From the NCBI GenBank assembly GCA_021816885.1, contig JAKAWS010000009.1, forward strand, positions 1 through 39,909: DNA of 39,909 bases, in the 5' to 3' direction. The notes under the pieces were generated by a model that searched no databases, was not told the DNA's origin, and saw only the letters and a program-made list of their open reading frames with translations. The stretch's first letter is position 1. Every line of letters starts with the position of its first letter. This DNA is from Microcaldota archaeon. GTDB taxonomy: Archaea > Micrarchaeota > Micrarchaeia > Micrarchaeales > Micrarchaeaceae. Below are positions 1 to 8,462 of the stretch, piece by piece. Both the position numbers and the translations under genes were made by a program.

Positions 1-2
1 GG

Positions 3-839
3 GCGATACTCATCATCGCGATAGTACTGGTAGCGTTCTTCTCCCTCAACCTCTTCAACCCATATACGTTCTCCCCGAAGGCAAGTCCGGGAAGCTGCCA
101 GATACTAAGGCCGAACGGGCCGGGCAGCAACCTGTTCGTTTCTGCGGTTGGACCGACATGCACCACCAACGAGATACCACAGTTCGTCGCGCATTTGTCA
201 ACTAGCAACTCTCCACTCATAACGATATCGAGACCAGCTTCTATGCCTCTTGGAAACATAGGCGCTATAACCTATACTGCGTGGATAAATTCAGGCAAAC
301 CGACAGAAGGGATAGTTACATTAGGTCTCTCTGCTGGATTTGAGGTGGCTGGAAATAATACGCTGTTCCTGCACGAATGTTCATCGGGTGACACGTTTAT
401 TTACAATATCCACCCTCTTAATGTAAACCAACTGCAAGATGGCAAGTGGTACTTCGTAGCATTAAGCTATTCGCAAAACGCAAACATAATAATTGGAGAG
501 ATCGACAACTACAGCGAAACTGCGGTGCCGAATGGAGGCCCGCCTACAATATCTAACTCAGGCGCCATCGGGTGGGTGATGTGCAACGGCGGCATCCCAT
601 CTGAGAGTTTCGCAGGTCAAATAGCAAACATCCAAATCTACAATACCTCCCTCTCAGCAAGTGAAATGCAATCTCTCTATGCCGAAGGTATCGGTGGAGC
701 ACCGATTGACCTGCAGAACTTAGCTGGCTGGTGGCCGCTGAACGGTAACGCCAATGATTATTCCGGAAACGGCAACAACGGCGTTCCTACGGGTGTGACC
801 TTCACCTCCAACTGGGAGAACGGGTATACAACGCCATAA
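3..839 (+). CDS. LamG-domain pilin-like surface protein (5' truncated)
   Basis: The reading frame is open from the left edge, so the true start lies outside the window; an internal TTG at 195 is not a credible start. The first visible residues form a hydrophobic helix (AILIIAIVLVAFFSLNLFN) of the kind that follows a class III (type IV pilin-like) signal in many DPANN proteins, so perhaps 15 to 25 residues are missing. The segment after it has Cys residues and is extracellular-like. From about residue 75 to the end the sequence looks like a concanavalin A-like LamG module (ITYTAWIN, WYFVALSY, GQIANIQIYNTSLSASE, GWWPLNGNANDYSGNGNNG). Such modules bind carbohydrate or protein ligands. I infer a pilus- or membrane-anchored adhesin, possibly a substrate of the pilus-type machinery at 7466-12936. 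The ligand is unknown. Confidence 0.75.
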   Translation, partial: AILIIAIVLVAFFSLNLFNPYTFSPKASPGSCQILRPNGPGSNLFVSAVGPTCTTNEIPQFVAHLSTSNSPLITISRPASMPLGNIGAITYTAWINSGKPTEGIVTLGLSAGFEVAGNNTLFLHECSSGDTFIYNIHPLNVNQLQDGKWYFVALSYSQNANIIIGEIDNYSETAVPNGGPPTISNSGAIGWVMCNGGIPSESFAGQIANIQIYNTSLSASEMQSLYAEGIGGAPIDLQNLAGWWPLNGNANDYSGNGNNGVPTGVTFTSNWENGYTTP

Positions 840-890
840 TCGCTTCTTCTCCAACAAAAGTTATTTATTCCTTTATTGAGATATGCACTC

Positions 891-1661
891 ATGCGAAGGA
901 TAGGCGCGCTGGCGATGTTGGCGCTTTTGGCACTGCTGCTTCTGCATACTGCCGCAGCGTCTTACAGGGTTACGGACATCAATACGACCGTTGTCCTTAA
1001 TAGCAACAATACGACAGCGCAGGTCAACGAGGTAATAAACGTCTACGTAAGCAACAATTCATACTCACAGTATAACAAAAACAGAGTCGCGCTCAACCTG
1101 ACACTAAGCGACTGGCAATCAATTATAGGACCGGATCTCGTACAGTATATAGACAATCCCGAGTACGGGCTCTACGGATTCAAATTCTTTCCCGGGCCCC
1201 TAATAAAACAGCCCGAGAATTACACTGCCGGCTTACTCATGTCATATTATGTGAAGAATGTCACATCTGTGAAGAACATCGCCCCGAGAGTATTCCTTTA
1301 CACATTCAATCCTTCTGTCCTCAACTTTGAACATGCTGCAAGCGGAGAGGTGCTGCCCAACGACACTACTTTCACTGTAGTGCTGCCAAAAAATGCTAGG
1401 ATAGATTCCGTATACCCTACGCCAGATTATCCGCCCTCGCTTGTTCTAAATGGCTATGCGAATGTCACAAAGGTCTCGTGGAATGATGGAGAGCCTCTTG
1501 CAAACTTCAAACTCACATATCAGACGGAACAGAGCCTTCAGAACGAAGTCGGAAGCTTCTTTTCTGACATATACCATGAGCTCGGGGTATTCACATATGT
1601 ATTGGCGATACTGATGATAGTCGCATTCCTCGTCTATGTATATATGAGGGCTTCGCACTGA
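891..1661 (+). CDS. Secreted, C-terminally membrane-anchored protein of unknown function
   Basis: I chose ATG 891 because a TATA-like element (TTATTTAT, 861-868) lies about 26 bp upstream, which predicts a leaderless transcript starting at this codon; an in-frame TTG at 876 would fall upstream of that. The N-terminus is a signal peptide: RR, a long Ala/Leu stretch, then AAAS. The ectodomain carries many N-x-S/T sequons and no recognised domain. One C-terminal membrane segment (YVLAILMIVAFLVYVYM) ends in a short basic tail, so the bulk faces outside. The gene stops 9 bp before pheS and may be co-transcribed with it, although the functions look unrelated. I do not recognise the family. Confidence 0.8.
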   Translation: MRRIGALAMLALLALLLLHTAAASYRVTDINTTVVLNSNNTTAQVNEVINVYVSNNSYSQYNKNRVALNLTLSDWQSIIGPDLVQYIDNPEYGLYGFKFFPGPLIKQPENYTAGLLMSYYVKNVTSVKNIAPRVFLYTFNPSVLNFEHAASGEVLPNDTTFTVVLPKNARIDSVYPTPDYPPSLVLNGYANVTKVSWNDGEPLANFKLTYQTEQSLQNEVGSFFSDIYHELGVFTYVLAILMIVAFLVYVYMRASH

Positions 1662-1670
1662 GGAGAGAAT

Positions 1671-3131
1671 ATGCACAGGCACTCCGTGGTGGTACTTTCT
1701 TACCTCAAAAAGAAAGGGAGCTCTAGCCTTGATGAGCTCGAAAAGGCGACCGGCTTGAACGTAGACCAGCTCATGTGGAACGTAGAGGAACTTAAGGCAC
1801 TTGGAGCGGTAACTTACATGAAGAGGCAGGATAGCGCTTTCCACTTGACGGCTGAAGGTCTCTCTTACACTGATACTTTTCCTGAAGAGAGATTTGTACA
1901 GATGCTTCTTATTGCAGAACGCGAAGGAAAGGCGGTGCGCCCTGCCGATGTGAAAGAGAACGAAAAGATAGGTTTTCTGTGGGCGAAAAAGAACGGGTGG
2001 ATAGTCATCGAAGACAGTCTATTGAGGCTGACGGAACAGGGAAAAAGAATCTTGGGCTCCGGCTATCCGTTAAGAAATGCACTGAATGCTGTGGCGGTGG
2101 GCAGCATCGATGCAGACAGAAAAATGCTCGATATCCTGAAAGGGCGAGGTCTCTGTGAGCTCAAGGAGAAAAGCGTGATAGACAGGATATCGGTCACAGA
2201 GCACGGCCGGTCGTTGGTTATTGATGTCAAGGAGCGCATAATGGAGCTTGACAGAGAGACAATCCTTACTGGGAACTGGAAGGGAAAACATTTCGAGGAA
2301 TACGATATCAAGGCATCGGCGCGTTTGTACCCTGGGCGCATGCATCCCATGCATGATTTCATCGATCGTGTCAAAGAGGCATGGCTCTCTATGGGGTTCT
2401 CTGAAGCAGACGGACCTGTTGTGAATCCCGCTTTCTGGAACTTCGATGTCCTGTTTACACCGCAAGATCATCCAGCCAGGGACGCTCACGATACTTTCTT
2501 CCTCACTAATCCGATGGAACGCGAGATAAGGGAGAAAAAAGTCGCCGGACAGGTAAAGCGCATGCATGAGTCCAATTGGAAGGGCAAATGGGACTATCAG
2601 ACATCCAAAAGGCATGTCTTGCGTACGCATAACACTGTTGTAAGCGCTAGGGAGATAATGGAGCTGGGCAACCTTGATTCCGGCTCTTATCCCGTAAAGA
2701 GGTTTTTTACCGGAAGGGTATTCAGAAACGAGAGCCCAGATTACAAACATCTGGCGGAGTTTTACCAGTCAGAAGGAATAATAATAGGAGACGAGCTTAG
2801 CCTCTCCAATCTTATCTATGAACTCAGAGAGTTCTTCGGAAGGGTGCTCGAGAGAGATGCCGGGCAAATACGCATCAGGCCATCTTACTTCCCGTTTACA
2901 GAGCCTAGCCTTGAAGTTTTCTACTTTGACAAGAGGCATAATGATTTTGTTGAGCTTGGCGGCGCAGGGATAATAAGGAGGGAGATATGCGAGGCGCTTG
3001 GCACGAAGAAGCGGGTGCTGGCATGGGGACTCGGGCTTGACAGGCTTCTGCTTAACCTTCTGGAACTTGATGACATAAATGAAATATACTCAAACAAGAT
3101 CTCTTGGCTCAGGGAGAGGAATGAGGTGTAG
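1671..3131 (+). CDS. pheS: Phenylalanine--tRNA ligase alpha subunit
   Basis: This is the catalytic subunit of heterotetrameric PheRS, which attaches Phe to tRNA-Phe. The 486-aa length fits archaeal PheS. The N-terminal ~190 residues are winged-helix-like modules (VVVLSYLKKKGSSSLDELEK and repeats) that contact tRNA. Class II motif 1 lies around residues 225-251 (HPMHDFIDRV, then DGPVV). Motif 2 is at 351-370 (FRNESPDYKH, EFYQSEG) with the class II Arg. Motif 3 is at 452-461 (WGLGLDRLLL). The Phe pocket region VELGGAGIIRREI is present. ATG 1671 is preceded by a purine-rich GAGGAGAG Shine-Dalgarno. pheT follows after 2 bp, so the two subunits are translated from one message. Confidence 0.97.
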   Translation: MHRHSVVVLSYLKKKGSSSLDELEKATGLNVDQLMWNVEELKALGAVTYMKRQDSAFHLTAEGLSYTDTFPEERFVQMLLIAEREGKAVRPADVKENEKIGFLWAKKNGWIVIEDSLLRLTEQGKRILGSGYPLRNALNAVAVGSIDADRKMLDILKGRGLCELKEKSVIDRISVTEHGRSLVIDVKERIMELDRETILTGNWKGKHFEEYDIKASARLYPGRMHPMHDFIDRVKEAWLSMGFSEADGPVVNPAFWNFDVLFTPQDHPARDAHDTFFLTNPMEREIREKKVAGQVKRMHESNWKGKWDYQTSKRHVLRTHNTVVSAREIMELGNLDSGSYPVKRFFTGRVFRNESPDYKHLAEFYQSEGIIIGDELSLSNLIYELREFFGRVLERDAGQIRIRPSYFPFTEPSLEVFYFDKRHNDFVELGGAGIIRREICEALGTKKRVLAWGLGLDRLLLNLLELDDINEIYSNKISWLRERNEV

Positions 3132-3133
3132 GG

Positions 3134-4762
3134 ATGGCAATAATAGAATTTGAGATAGATGATGTCCGCAACATTACCGAAAAAGAACTGGGCAAACTCA
3201 TCACCGAGATAGGCTTGGAGCCCACGCCTGATGGAAAGAAAATGAAGGTGGATGTGACCCCGGACAGGCCTGAACTGCTAAGTTTTAGGCTTCTGAACAT
3301 GGCGCTGGAGATGTATGCCGGGAGAAGGAAGGCGTCCAAGTCGGATTATTTTTACAAGAGAGACGCTTACCTTTCGATAGATGCATCTGCTGCCCCTCTT
3401 GGCAGGGAGTTCATATCAGGAGTGGTCGGACTTGGCCTGGACCTTGAGGACAACGAGCTCGAATATCTCATAGATTTCGCTGAGAAGCTCTCTGAAACGT
3501 TCGGCAGAAAAAGATCGAAGATAGCTGTGGGAATACATGATGCTAAGAAGATAAATGGCAGCTTAAGATATTATTCCGGATCTGAGGAAAGCTTTGTTCC
3601 TCTCGGCCAGAATCGCAGCATGGGCTTCGAAGAGATAATAAAGAAGCACCAGAAGGGAATAGAATACGCACACACTATAAGCAGGAACGGATATCCTGTG
3701 CTTCGCGACTCGGAGAAGGTAATCTCATTCATACCAATAATAAACTCTAGGGCAACCATGGTTACTTCAGCAACATCAGACGTATTTGTGGATATTACTG
3801 GCAGGGAGCCGCACAGCGTCGCTTATGCAGCTGAACTTTTCGGCTGCCTGCTCAGGGAGATGGGAGGAGAGATAAGAAGCGTCAGAATAAAAGATAGGAA
3901 TGGAACAAGGCTTACGCCGCACGGACTTTGGAGGAATGAAAAGATAAACGCAGAGAGCGCATCGGAAATCATAGGCACAAGGCTAAAGAATACAGATATA
4001 CGTAGGCTCCTGGCTAGAATGGGCTATGTCTCGTTGTCCGATGGAAAGAACATCAAAGTCGGCATACCTCCATACCGGAACGATGTGTTTGACATGAACG
4101 ACCTAATCGAGGATGTCGCTATAGCTTACGGATACGGAAACATAAAACCGGCGCGTGTCCAGAACAGCCCTTACGGGGCGCTTCGGGACGACAGTACATA
4201 TCTGAAGGTATCTATGAGGCTTGTTGGCGCAGGATTCAATGAGGCGATCAATCAGTACCTGAGCAGCATAGACAGCCAGTTCAGCAAGATGGGGAGAAAA
4301 ATGGAAAAGAATGGCGATGAAGGATTGGTCATGCTCGATTACTCCAAGAACAGCAATTTCCAGATGCTCAGGGATTCGCTCTTGCCGTCTCTTTTGAGTA
4401 ACCTCGCCTCCTCCGCAAACGACCAAATGCCGCATCGGCTCTTCGAATATGGGAAAGCGTTCGGTGTAAAAAATGGGGAAGCGGTCGAATGGGAATCTGT
4501 GTGCATCGCCATATCACACTCGAAGGCCAACCTCTCTGAGATAAGGGGGACCATAGATCAGATAATAGGGCTCCTTTACAAAGAGGTCACTATAGACAGA
4601 TTCGACGACCCTGCATTCATAAAAGGAAGATGCGGTGCGCTGTTCTATAAGTCGAACAGAATCGGCGTGTTTGGAGAGCTCCATCCAGAAACCCTTAGAA
4701 AGTTTAAGATAGACGAACCCGTAAGCTGCTGTGAGATACTTGTACCGTCCGAGAAAAAATGA
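3134..4762 (+). CDS. pheT: Phenylalanine--tRNA ligase beta subunit (archaeal type)
   Basis: This is the partner of PheS, contributing tRNA binding and editing of mis-charged Tyr-tRNA-Phe. At 542 aa it has the shorter archaeal/eukaryotic layout, without the bacterial N-terminal EMAP domain. A B3/B4-like editing region spans roughly residues 90-255 (NGYPVLRDSEKVISFIP, then TSATSDVFVDITG). A B5 domain follows near 275-350 (EIIGTRLKNTDIRRLLARMG, PPYRNDVFDMNDLIEDVAIA), which includes the acidic residues that bind metal in this domain. The C-terminal third is the catalytic-like B6/B7 fold. The start codon is 2 bp after the pheS stop. The 3' end meets the convergent gene at 4766 with only 3 bp between them. 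Confidence 0.96.
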   Translation: MAIIEFEIDDVRNITEKELGKLITEIGLEPTPDGKKMKVDVTPDRPELLSFRLLNMALEMYAGRRKASKSDYFYKRDAYLSIDASAAPLGREFISGVVGLGLDLEDNELEYLIDFAEKLSETFGRKRSKIAVGIHDAKKINGSLRYYSGSEESFVPLGQNRSMGFEEIIKKHQKGIEYAHTISRNGYPVLRDSEKVISFIPIINSRATMVTSATSDVFVDITGREPHSVAYAAELFGCLLREMGGEIRSVRIKDRNGTRLTPHGLWRNEKINAESASEIIGTRLKNTDIRRLLARMGYVSLSDGKNIKVGIPPYRNDVFDMNDLIEDVAIAYGYGNIKPARVQNSPYGALRDDSTYLKVSMRLVGAGFNEAINQYLSSIDSQFSKMGRKMEKNGDEGLVMLDYSKNSNFQMLRDSLLPSLLSNLASSANDQMPHRLFEYGKAFGVKNGEAVEWESVCIAISHSKANLSEIRGTIDQIIGLLYKEVTIDRFDDPAFIKGRCGALFYKSNRIGVFGELHPETLRKFKIDEPVSCCEILVPSEKK

Positions 4763-4765
4763 TCA

Positions 4766-5455
4766 TCAGACACCGTGGAACCAGAAACCCTTCTCTGTGC
4801 CTTTCTTTTTCTTCGCCTCTTCGGGCCTTATCTCTATGCCCATCGCCTTTGCAAGATCTGGATGCTGGATCAGGTAGTTCCTGCGGAATTCCTCCTGCCT
4901 TATTGCTTTGTTCCTTGAGTATTCTTCTTTCTTCTTGTCCCACTCTGGCTTCATCTTCTTCCACTCCTTGATTGTGTATCCATATGGCGGATGTTCCCGT
5001 ATTGCCGGCGGCTCAAAAGCGTATTTGTAGAAGTTTGTGTAATAATCGTAGGGCTCATCCTTTATCGAATTCTCGTCTATCTCGATTCTACTCTCAATTG
5101 TCAGGAACGCCTTTATCTCCTCGAGGCTTACCTTTTCCTTTAGATTGTCGGCATCAGCTGGATTGTATATCACAAGTATCTTGTTGCGTATATAATGCAC
5201 ACGCGCCTTCAGCACCGCGTCTTTCAGCATCAGTCTGTACTGCAGGCGGGCAGCATGCTCAGGATCAACAAACTCTCCTGTGTGCTTCACATTCGTAAAT
5301 ACCACCTGGCGTATAGTTTTGTAAGGCACTCTAATCGGGTTCCCGTCCTCCATCACAAACTGGTTCTTTATCTGCTCCTCTGTGAAGTTGGCTGTCGCTT
5401 GAAGATCCACTTGATACGCGCTCTTCTGAGGAGCGCCCTTACTTGTCTTGTCCAT
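4766..5455 (-). CDS. Unrecognised protein partner of the radical SAM enzyme (229 aa)
   Basis: I do not recognise the family. The protein is soluble: there are no membrane segments and no Cys pairs. The middle (residues about 60-120) is a predicted alpha/beta part containing HYIRNKILVIYNPADADNL and then EEIKAFL, which could be a small ferredoxin-like fold. After it comes a Tyr/Pro-rich stretch (DYYTNFYKYAFEPP, HPPYGY) and a strongly charged helical C-terminus with a KKKK run. GGAG lies about 9 bp before the ATG. The gene follows the radical SAM gene at 5468 with a 12-bp gap in the same direction, so they are almost certainly one operon. A role as substrate carrier, membrane adaptor or accessory subunit is inference. 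Confidence 0.85.
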   Translation of the reverse strand: MDKTSKGAPQKSAYQVDLQATANFTEEQIKNQFVMEDGNPIRVPYKTIRQVVFTNVKHTGEFVDPEHAARLQYRLMLKDAVLKARVHYIRNKILVIYNPADADNLKEKVSLEEIKAFLTIESRIEIDENSIKDEPYDYYTNFYKYAFEPPAIREHPPYGYTIKEWKKMKPEWDKKKEEYSRNKAIRQEEFRRNYLIQHPDLAKAMGIEIRPEEAKKKKGTEKGFWFHGV

Positions 5456-5467
5456 TTTTATCTCCGT

Positions 5468-7327
5468 TTAGCTATTTGTTATCTTCTGGAAGTCCGGCAT
5501 TGGCTTGCCACCATTTACTGGAAGCGATAGATAATCTGTCATGTTCCTGTATGTCTTTATGTATTCAGGCTTCGCCTCCAGCTCCTTCACATTCCTTATG
5601 TATTTGTCTGAAGGATAACTCCAATCGTTGTGTGTGGACTGCCACTCCTTTGCTGGTATGCTGTACTGCCTCTGCACCTTGTCTCTGTACACCTCTGGGA
5701 ACACATTGAACGTACAGAAAGGCAGTACTTCTCCGTCCGGCATAGCGTAGTGTATGTCGCATTTCTCGACTCTGTGTATATCGTATATGTACTCATCCTG
5801 GAAGTGCATCATCCCCAAGAAGAGAGTCTTAAGCTGGAATGAGCCCATGGATGAAAAGTTGTGCTTTACTATGAGGCTTGTCAGCATCTTTGTGAAGTTC
5901 ACTGACTTTGGCTGGTTCTTCTTGTCGACATACCTCCTGAAGCCTAAGAGTGTCTTCAGCGCTATCGCCTTTCTTGCCAGCCTGTTCTTTCCCTCCATCT
6001 CATATATAGCTGTCTGAAGATGCTCTATCAGACCTTCGGCATCTACGAACCTTGTTATAGGGACAATCTTCTTGTCGCTATCCACAAATAGGTATGTGCC
6101 TGCGCCGCATGCGAAGTGTATGGACATGTCGTACTTGTATTCTCCTGTAAGCGCCTCTATGAACCGGTTTATTCCGCCTATATAAGGAACGGAGAACCAA
6201 TCGTCCTTTGATATTACGCTGTTTGTCTGCTCCTCTATGAGCTTAATCGCTCCGGGAATAGTTATTCTCTGTTTCTCCCTAAGCCTTGAGGGCATTCTGC
6301 CTACAAGCGAGACCGGCTGGAAATTGATAGCTCTTACAACATCCGTGTTGTTAAGCGCAAGGTTGATGAGTGCTCCCATTTCGTGTTCATTCACTCCCCT
6401 TATTACTGTAGGTACAAGCACTATCCCAAGGTTTGCCTTTCTGGAGGCCTCGAAAGCGAGAGGCACTTCCCAGTGGTTCTTTGGATTTGCGCGCTTGCTT
6501 ACCCCATCACAGCTCATGTATAAGACTCCTGCCCCTGCATACTTGACTTGCATGGCGAGTTCTGGGTTATTACCTATTATTATGCCGGTCGTGTTCAATT
6601 GTATCTGGTCAAAGCCTGCTTTCTTGGCATGTTCTATTATCTCGATTATGCGCGGATGCATCATCGGCTCTCCGCCAGTTATCTGTAGCGCATTTGCAGG
6701 GATCGGCTTCTGACTTCTTAGATTGTAGAATATCTTGTCAAGCTCAGCCAGGCTAGGCTCATATATCGATTCGCCTTCCTTCGCATAGAAGAAACAGTAC
6801 CAACAGCTCAGATGGCACCTGTTTGTGACGACTACATTAGCAAGCCCCGTGTGCGATTTGTGGCGCTCGCACATTCCGCAGTCGAACGGGCAGTTGGCTC
6901 CCTTTGTCTCTGTTATATAGTTTGGGTTGTCGAATCCTCTCCCAAAATAATTGTACCTCCTCATCTTCATGTACATGTCGTAATCTTCCCAGTACTTTTC
7001 AATCGTCCAGCCGTGCTCCGGGCAGTACTTCCGTATCATCACGTTGTCTGCGTCCTTGTATATAGATCCGTCAACTATGAGCTTGCATTCCGGGCATACG
7101 GTCTTCGTCTTCTCGATGACCGGCATCGCCTCTATCTCCTCCACTGTTCGGTGATACGGAGCAATGACAGGATCTATTGTCAGAGACTCTGTGTCGGCTT
7201 GTGTGGGCATGATGTTATTGAGCGCCTTTCTGGTGCCCTCGCTGTGTATGTCAAGTTCCTCAGCTTCAAGGTTCTTCTCCAGCTGTATACCTATGCTGGC
7301 TGCAGATATCTTCTCGTTATCGCTCAT
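5468..7327 (-). CDS. tes: Radical SAM enzyme of the tetraether synthase (Tes/MJ0619-like, COG1964) type
   Basis: Visible metal sites, in order: a rubredoxin-like set (C78-x2-C81, then C102 with PEHG); an auxiliary cluster motif C146-x3-C150-x2-C153 (NCPFDCGMCERHKSHT); and the radical SAM motif C171-x3-C175-x2-C178 (NRCHLSCWYC), with the SAM-binding GGEP at 218-221. Late Cys residues lie at 407, 523 and 538 (CDIHYAMPDGEVLPFCTFN). This layout matches COG1964 proteins such as MJ0619/Tes, which join two archaeol chains into membrane-spanning tetraether lipids. The 619-aa length is in the range I would expect for that family, with an extra ~75-residue N-terminus. A minus-strand TATA box (7362-7369) and AGGTG before ATG 7327 support the start. 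It could be another COG1964 enzyme with a different lipid substrate; the symbol is tentative. Confidence 0.82.
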   Translation of the reverse strand: MSDNEKISAASIGIQLEKNLEAEELDIHSEGTRKALNNIMPTQADTESLTIDPVIAPYHRTVEEIEAMPVIEKTKTVCPECKLIVDGSIYKDADNVMIRKYCPEHGWTIEKYWEDYDMYMKMRRYNYFGRGFDNPNYITETKGANCPFDCGMCERHKSHTGLANVVVTNRCHLSCWYCFFYAKEGESIYEPSLAELDKIFYNLRSQKPIPANALQITGGEPMMHPRIIEIIEHAKKAGFDQIQLNTTGIIIGNNPELAMQVKYAGAGVLYMSCDGVSKRANPKNHWEVPLAFEASRKANLGIVLVPTVIRGVNEHEMGALINLALNNTDVVRAINFQPVSLVGRMPSRLREKQRITIPGAIKLIEEQTNSVISKDDWFSVPYIGGINRFIEALTGEYKYDMSIHFACGAGTYLFVDSDKKIVPITRFVDAEGLIEHLQTAIYEMEGKNRLARKAIALKTLLGFRRYVDKKNQPKSVNFTKMLTSLIVKHNFSSMGSFQLKTLFLGMMHFQDEYIYDIHRVEKCDIHYAMPDGEVLPFCTFNVFPEVYRDKVQRQYSIPAKEWQSTHNDWSYPSDKYIRNVKELEAKPEYIKTYRNMTDYLSLPVNGGKPMPDFQKITNS

Positions 7328-7465
7328 CAGTACACCTAATAATCGAATACCGATTGTAAGGTATTTAAAGGATTATGGCGCAGAATTTTACACAGTTTCA
7401 TAAATTGCAGGGCAATAAATTTGTTTACAAACTTTTGCAAACCCCGCAACTCTGGAATGTTAGAG

Positions 7466-8458
7466 CTAAGCCGCACCTATGCTTCCGAACAGGCCTGCCA
7501 CTACGGCTCCGACAACAAGGAATACCCCAATCCCTATGAGTATGAATACCGGTATGAGCCTTATCCCACGCACCGGCTTGCCCGAGTTTATCGCTGCCAT
7601 GATGAGCGCTGCGAACCCTGTTATTATGATTATCGCGAGATATGAGAAGAGATGGTACTGTGCTATGGTTATAACAGGCGGCTGCGGCTTTAGGAATGAT
7701 GAACCGGTAGATGGGAGCCCTCCCGGATTGCTCGCAAGTATGCCTGACCACACAGTATCTGTTATCTTTATCATCTCACCCGTCAGCCCATATAGCACCG
7801 GCGCTGCGACCAGCCCTGCGAAGGCGATAAATATGCTGTACATGAAAAGCTGGCCGGCTATCTCCTTCTGCACTATCTGCTGGCTTCTTATATCCTTTGA
7901 TATCTGCTCCATCAAGTCGGCCATCTTTCCCCCAAACCGGTACGCTTCTGAGATCAGTCGTACCGACCTTGTGAGTGTATTAGACCTGTAGCTCGCAGCA
8001 AGTTTGTGTAGTGTCACATCGAAGCTCTCTCCGCTGAACAGCCTGTTGTTCATCCTTTGCACGTCTTCTGCGAATGGTGTGAATTCAGGTCTGGCCGCTA
8101 TCAGCATCGATCTGTCTATTGACATCCCGCTTCTTAGGTTCGCAGCTACCAGCTGGAAATATTCCGGCAGGATGCTCTCCATTTTGTCAGCGCGCTTGTC
8201 CAACTTGTAGTTAAGCACTCCGTATAGGACCATTATGTATACCAGCCCTGACACTAAGCTCAATGGGAAAGATTCGAAAAGTGGCAATTTTAAGGCTAGG
8301 AACATGACTCCAAGCCCTGCTATCGCTATCACAAAGAACCCGATTATCATGTATGAAAGAAGAGTGTTCAGGCTCATCTGCGACCCCGAGAGGTCTAGAG
8401 TGTCCTGTAGCATCTTTCCGACCCTTCTTGATACAAGCCTTTCGAAATTTATTGCCAT
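7466..8458 (-). CDS. tadC: Tad/GspF-family pilus assembly platform protein (second copy)
   Basis: This is an inner-membrane platform protein of type IV pilus-like machines, which couples the secretion ATPase to pilin extraction. A T2SF domain lies around residues 90-200 (PEYFQLVAANLRSGMSIDRS, LFSGESFDVTLHKLA, ISEAYRFGGKMADLMEQIS). Two membrane helices precede it (about 35-55 and 65-85) and at least three follow (about 203-225, 270-290 and 302-325). The final helix is Gly/Val-rich. It starts 4 bp after the stop of the other platform gene, making it the last gene of the operon. The symbol follows the Tad nomenclature by analogy only. Having two diverged platform genes in tandem is typical of Tad-type loci. 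Confidence 0.88.
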   Translation of the reverse strand: MAINFERLVSRRVGKMLQDTLDLSGSQMSLNTLLSYMIIGFFVIAIAGLGVMFLALKLPLFESFPLSLVSGLVYIMVLYGVLNYKLDKRADKMESILPEYFQLVAANLRSGMSIDRSMLIAARPEFTPFAEDVQRMNNRLFSGESFDVTLHKLAASYRSNTLTRSVRLISEAYRFGGKMADLMEQISKDIRSQQIVQKEIAGQLFMYSIFIAFAGLVAAPVLYGLTGEMIKITDTVWSGILASNPGGLPSTGSSFLKPQPPVITIAQYHLFSYLAIIIITGFAALIMAAINSGKPVRGIRLIPVFILIGIGVFLVVGAVVAGLFGSIGAA

Positions 8459-8462
8459 AATA

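Noticed and set aside
195-839. A complete gene starting at TTG 195
   Set aside because: The frame stays open to the left edge and encodes a pilin-like membrane helix, so the gene is truncated by the window.
6237-7403. Plus-strand open frames of up to 175 aa opposite the radical SAM gene
   Set aside because: The minus strand encodes all metal motifs of a conserved enzyme, so the plus-strand frames are shadows.
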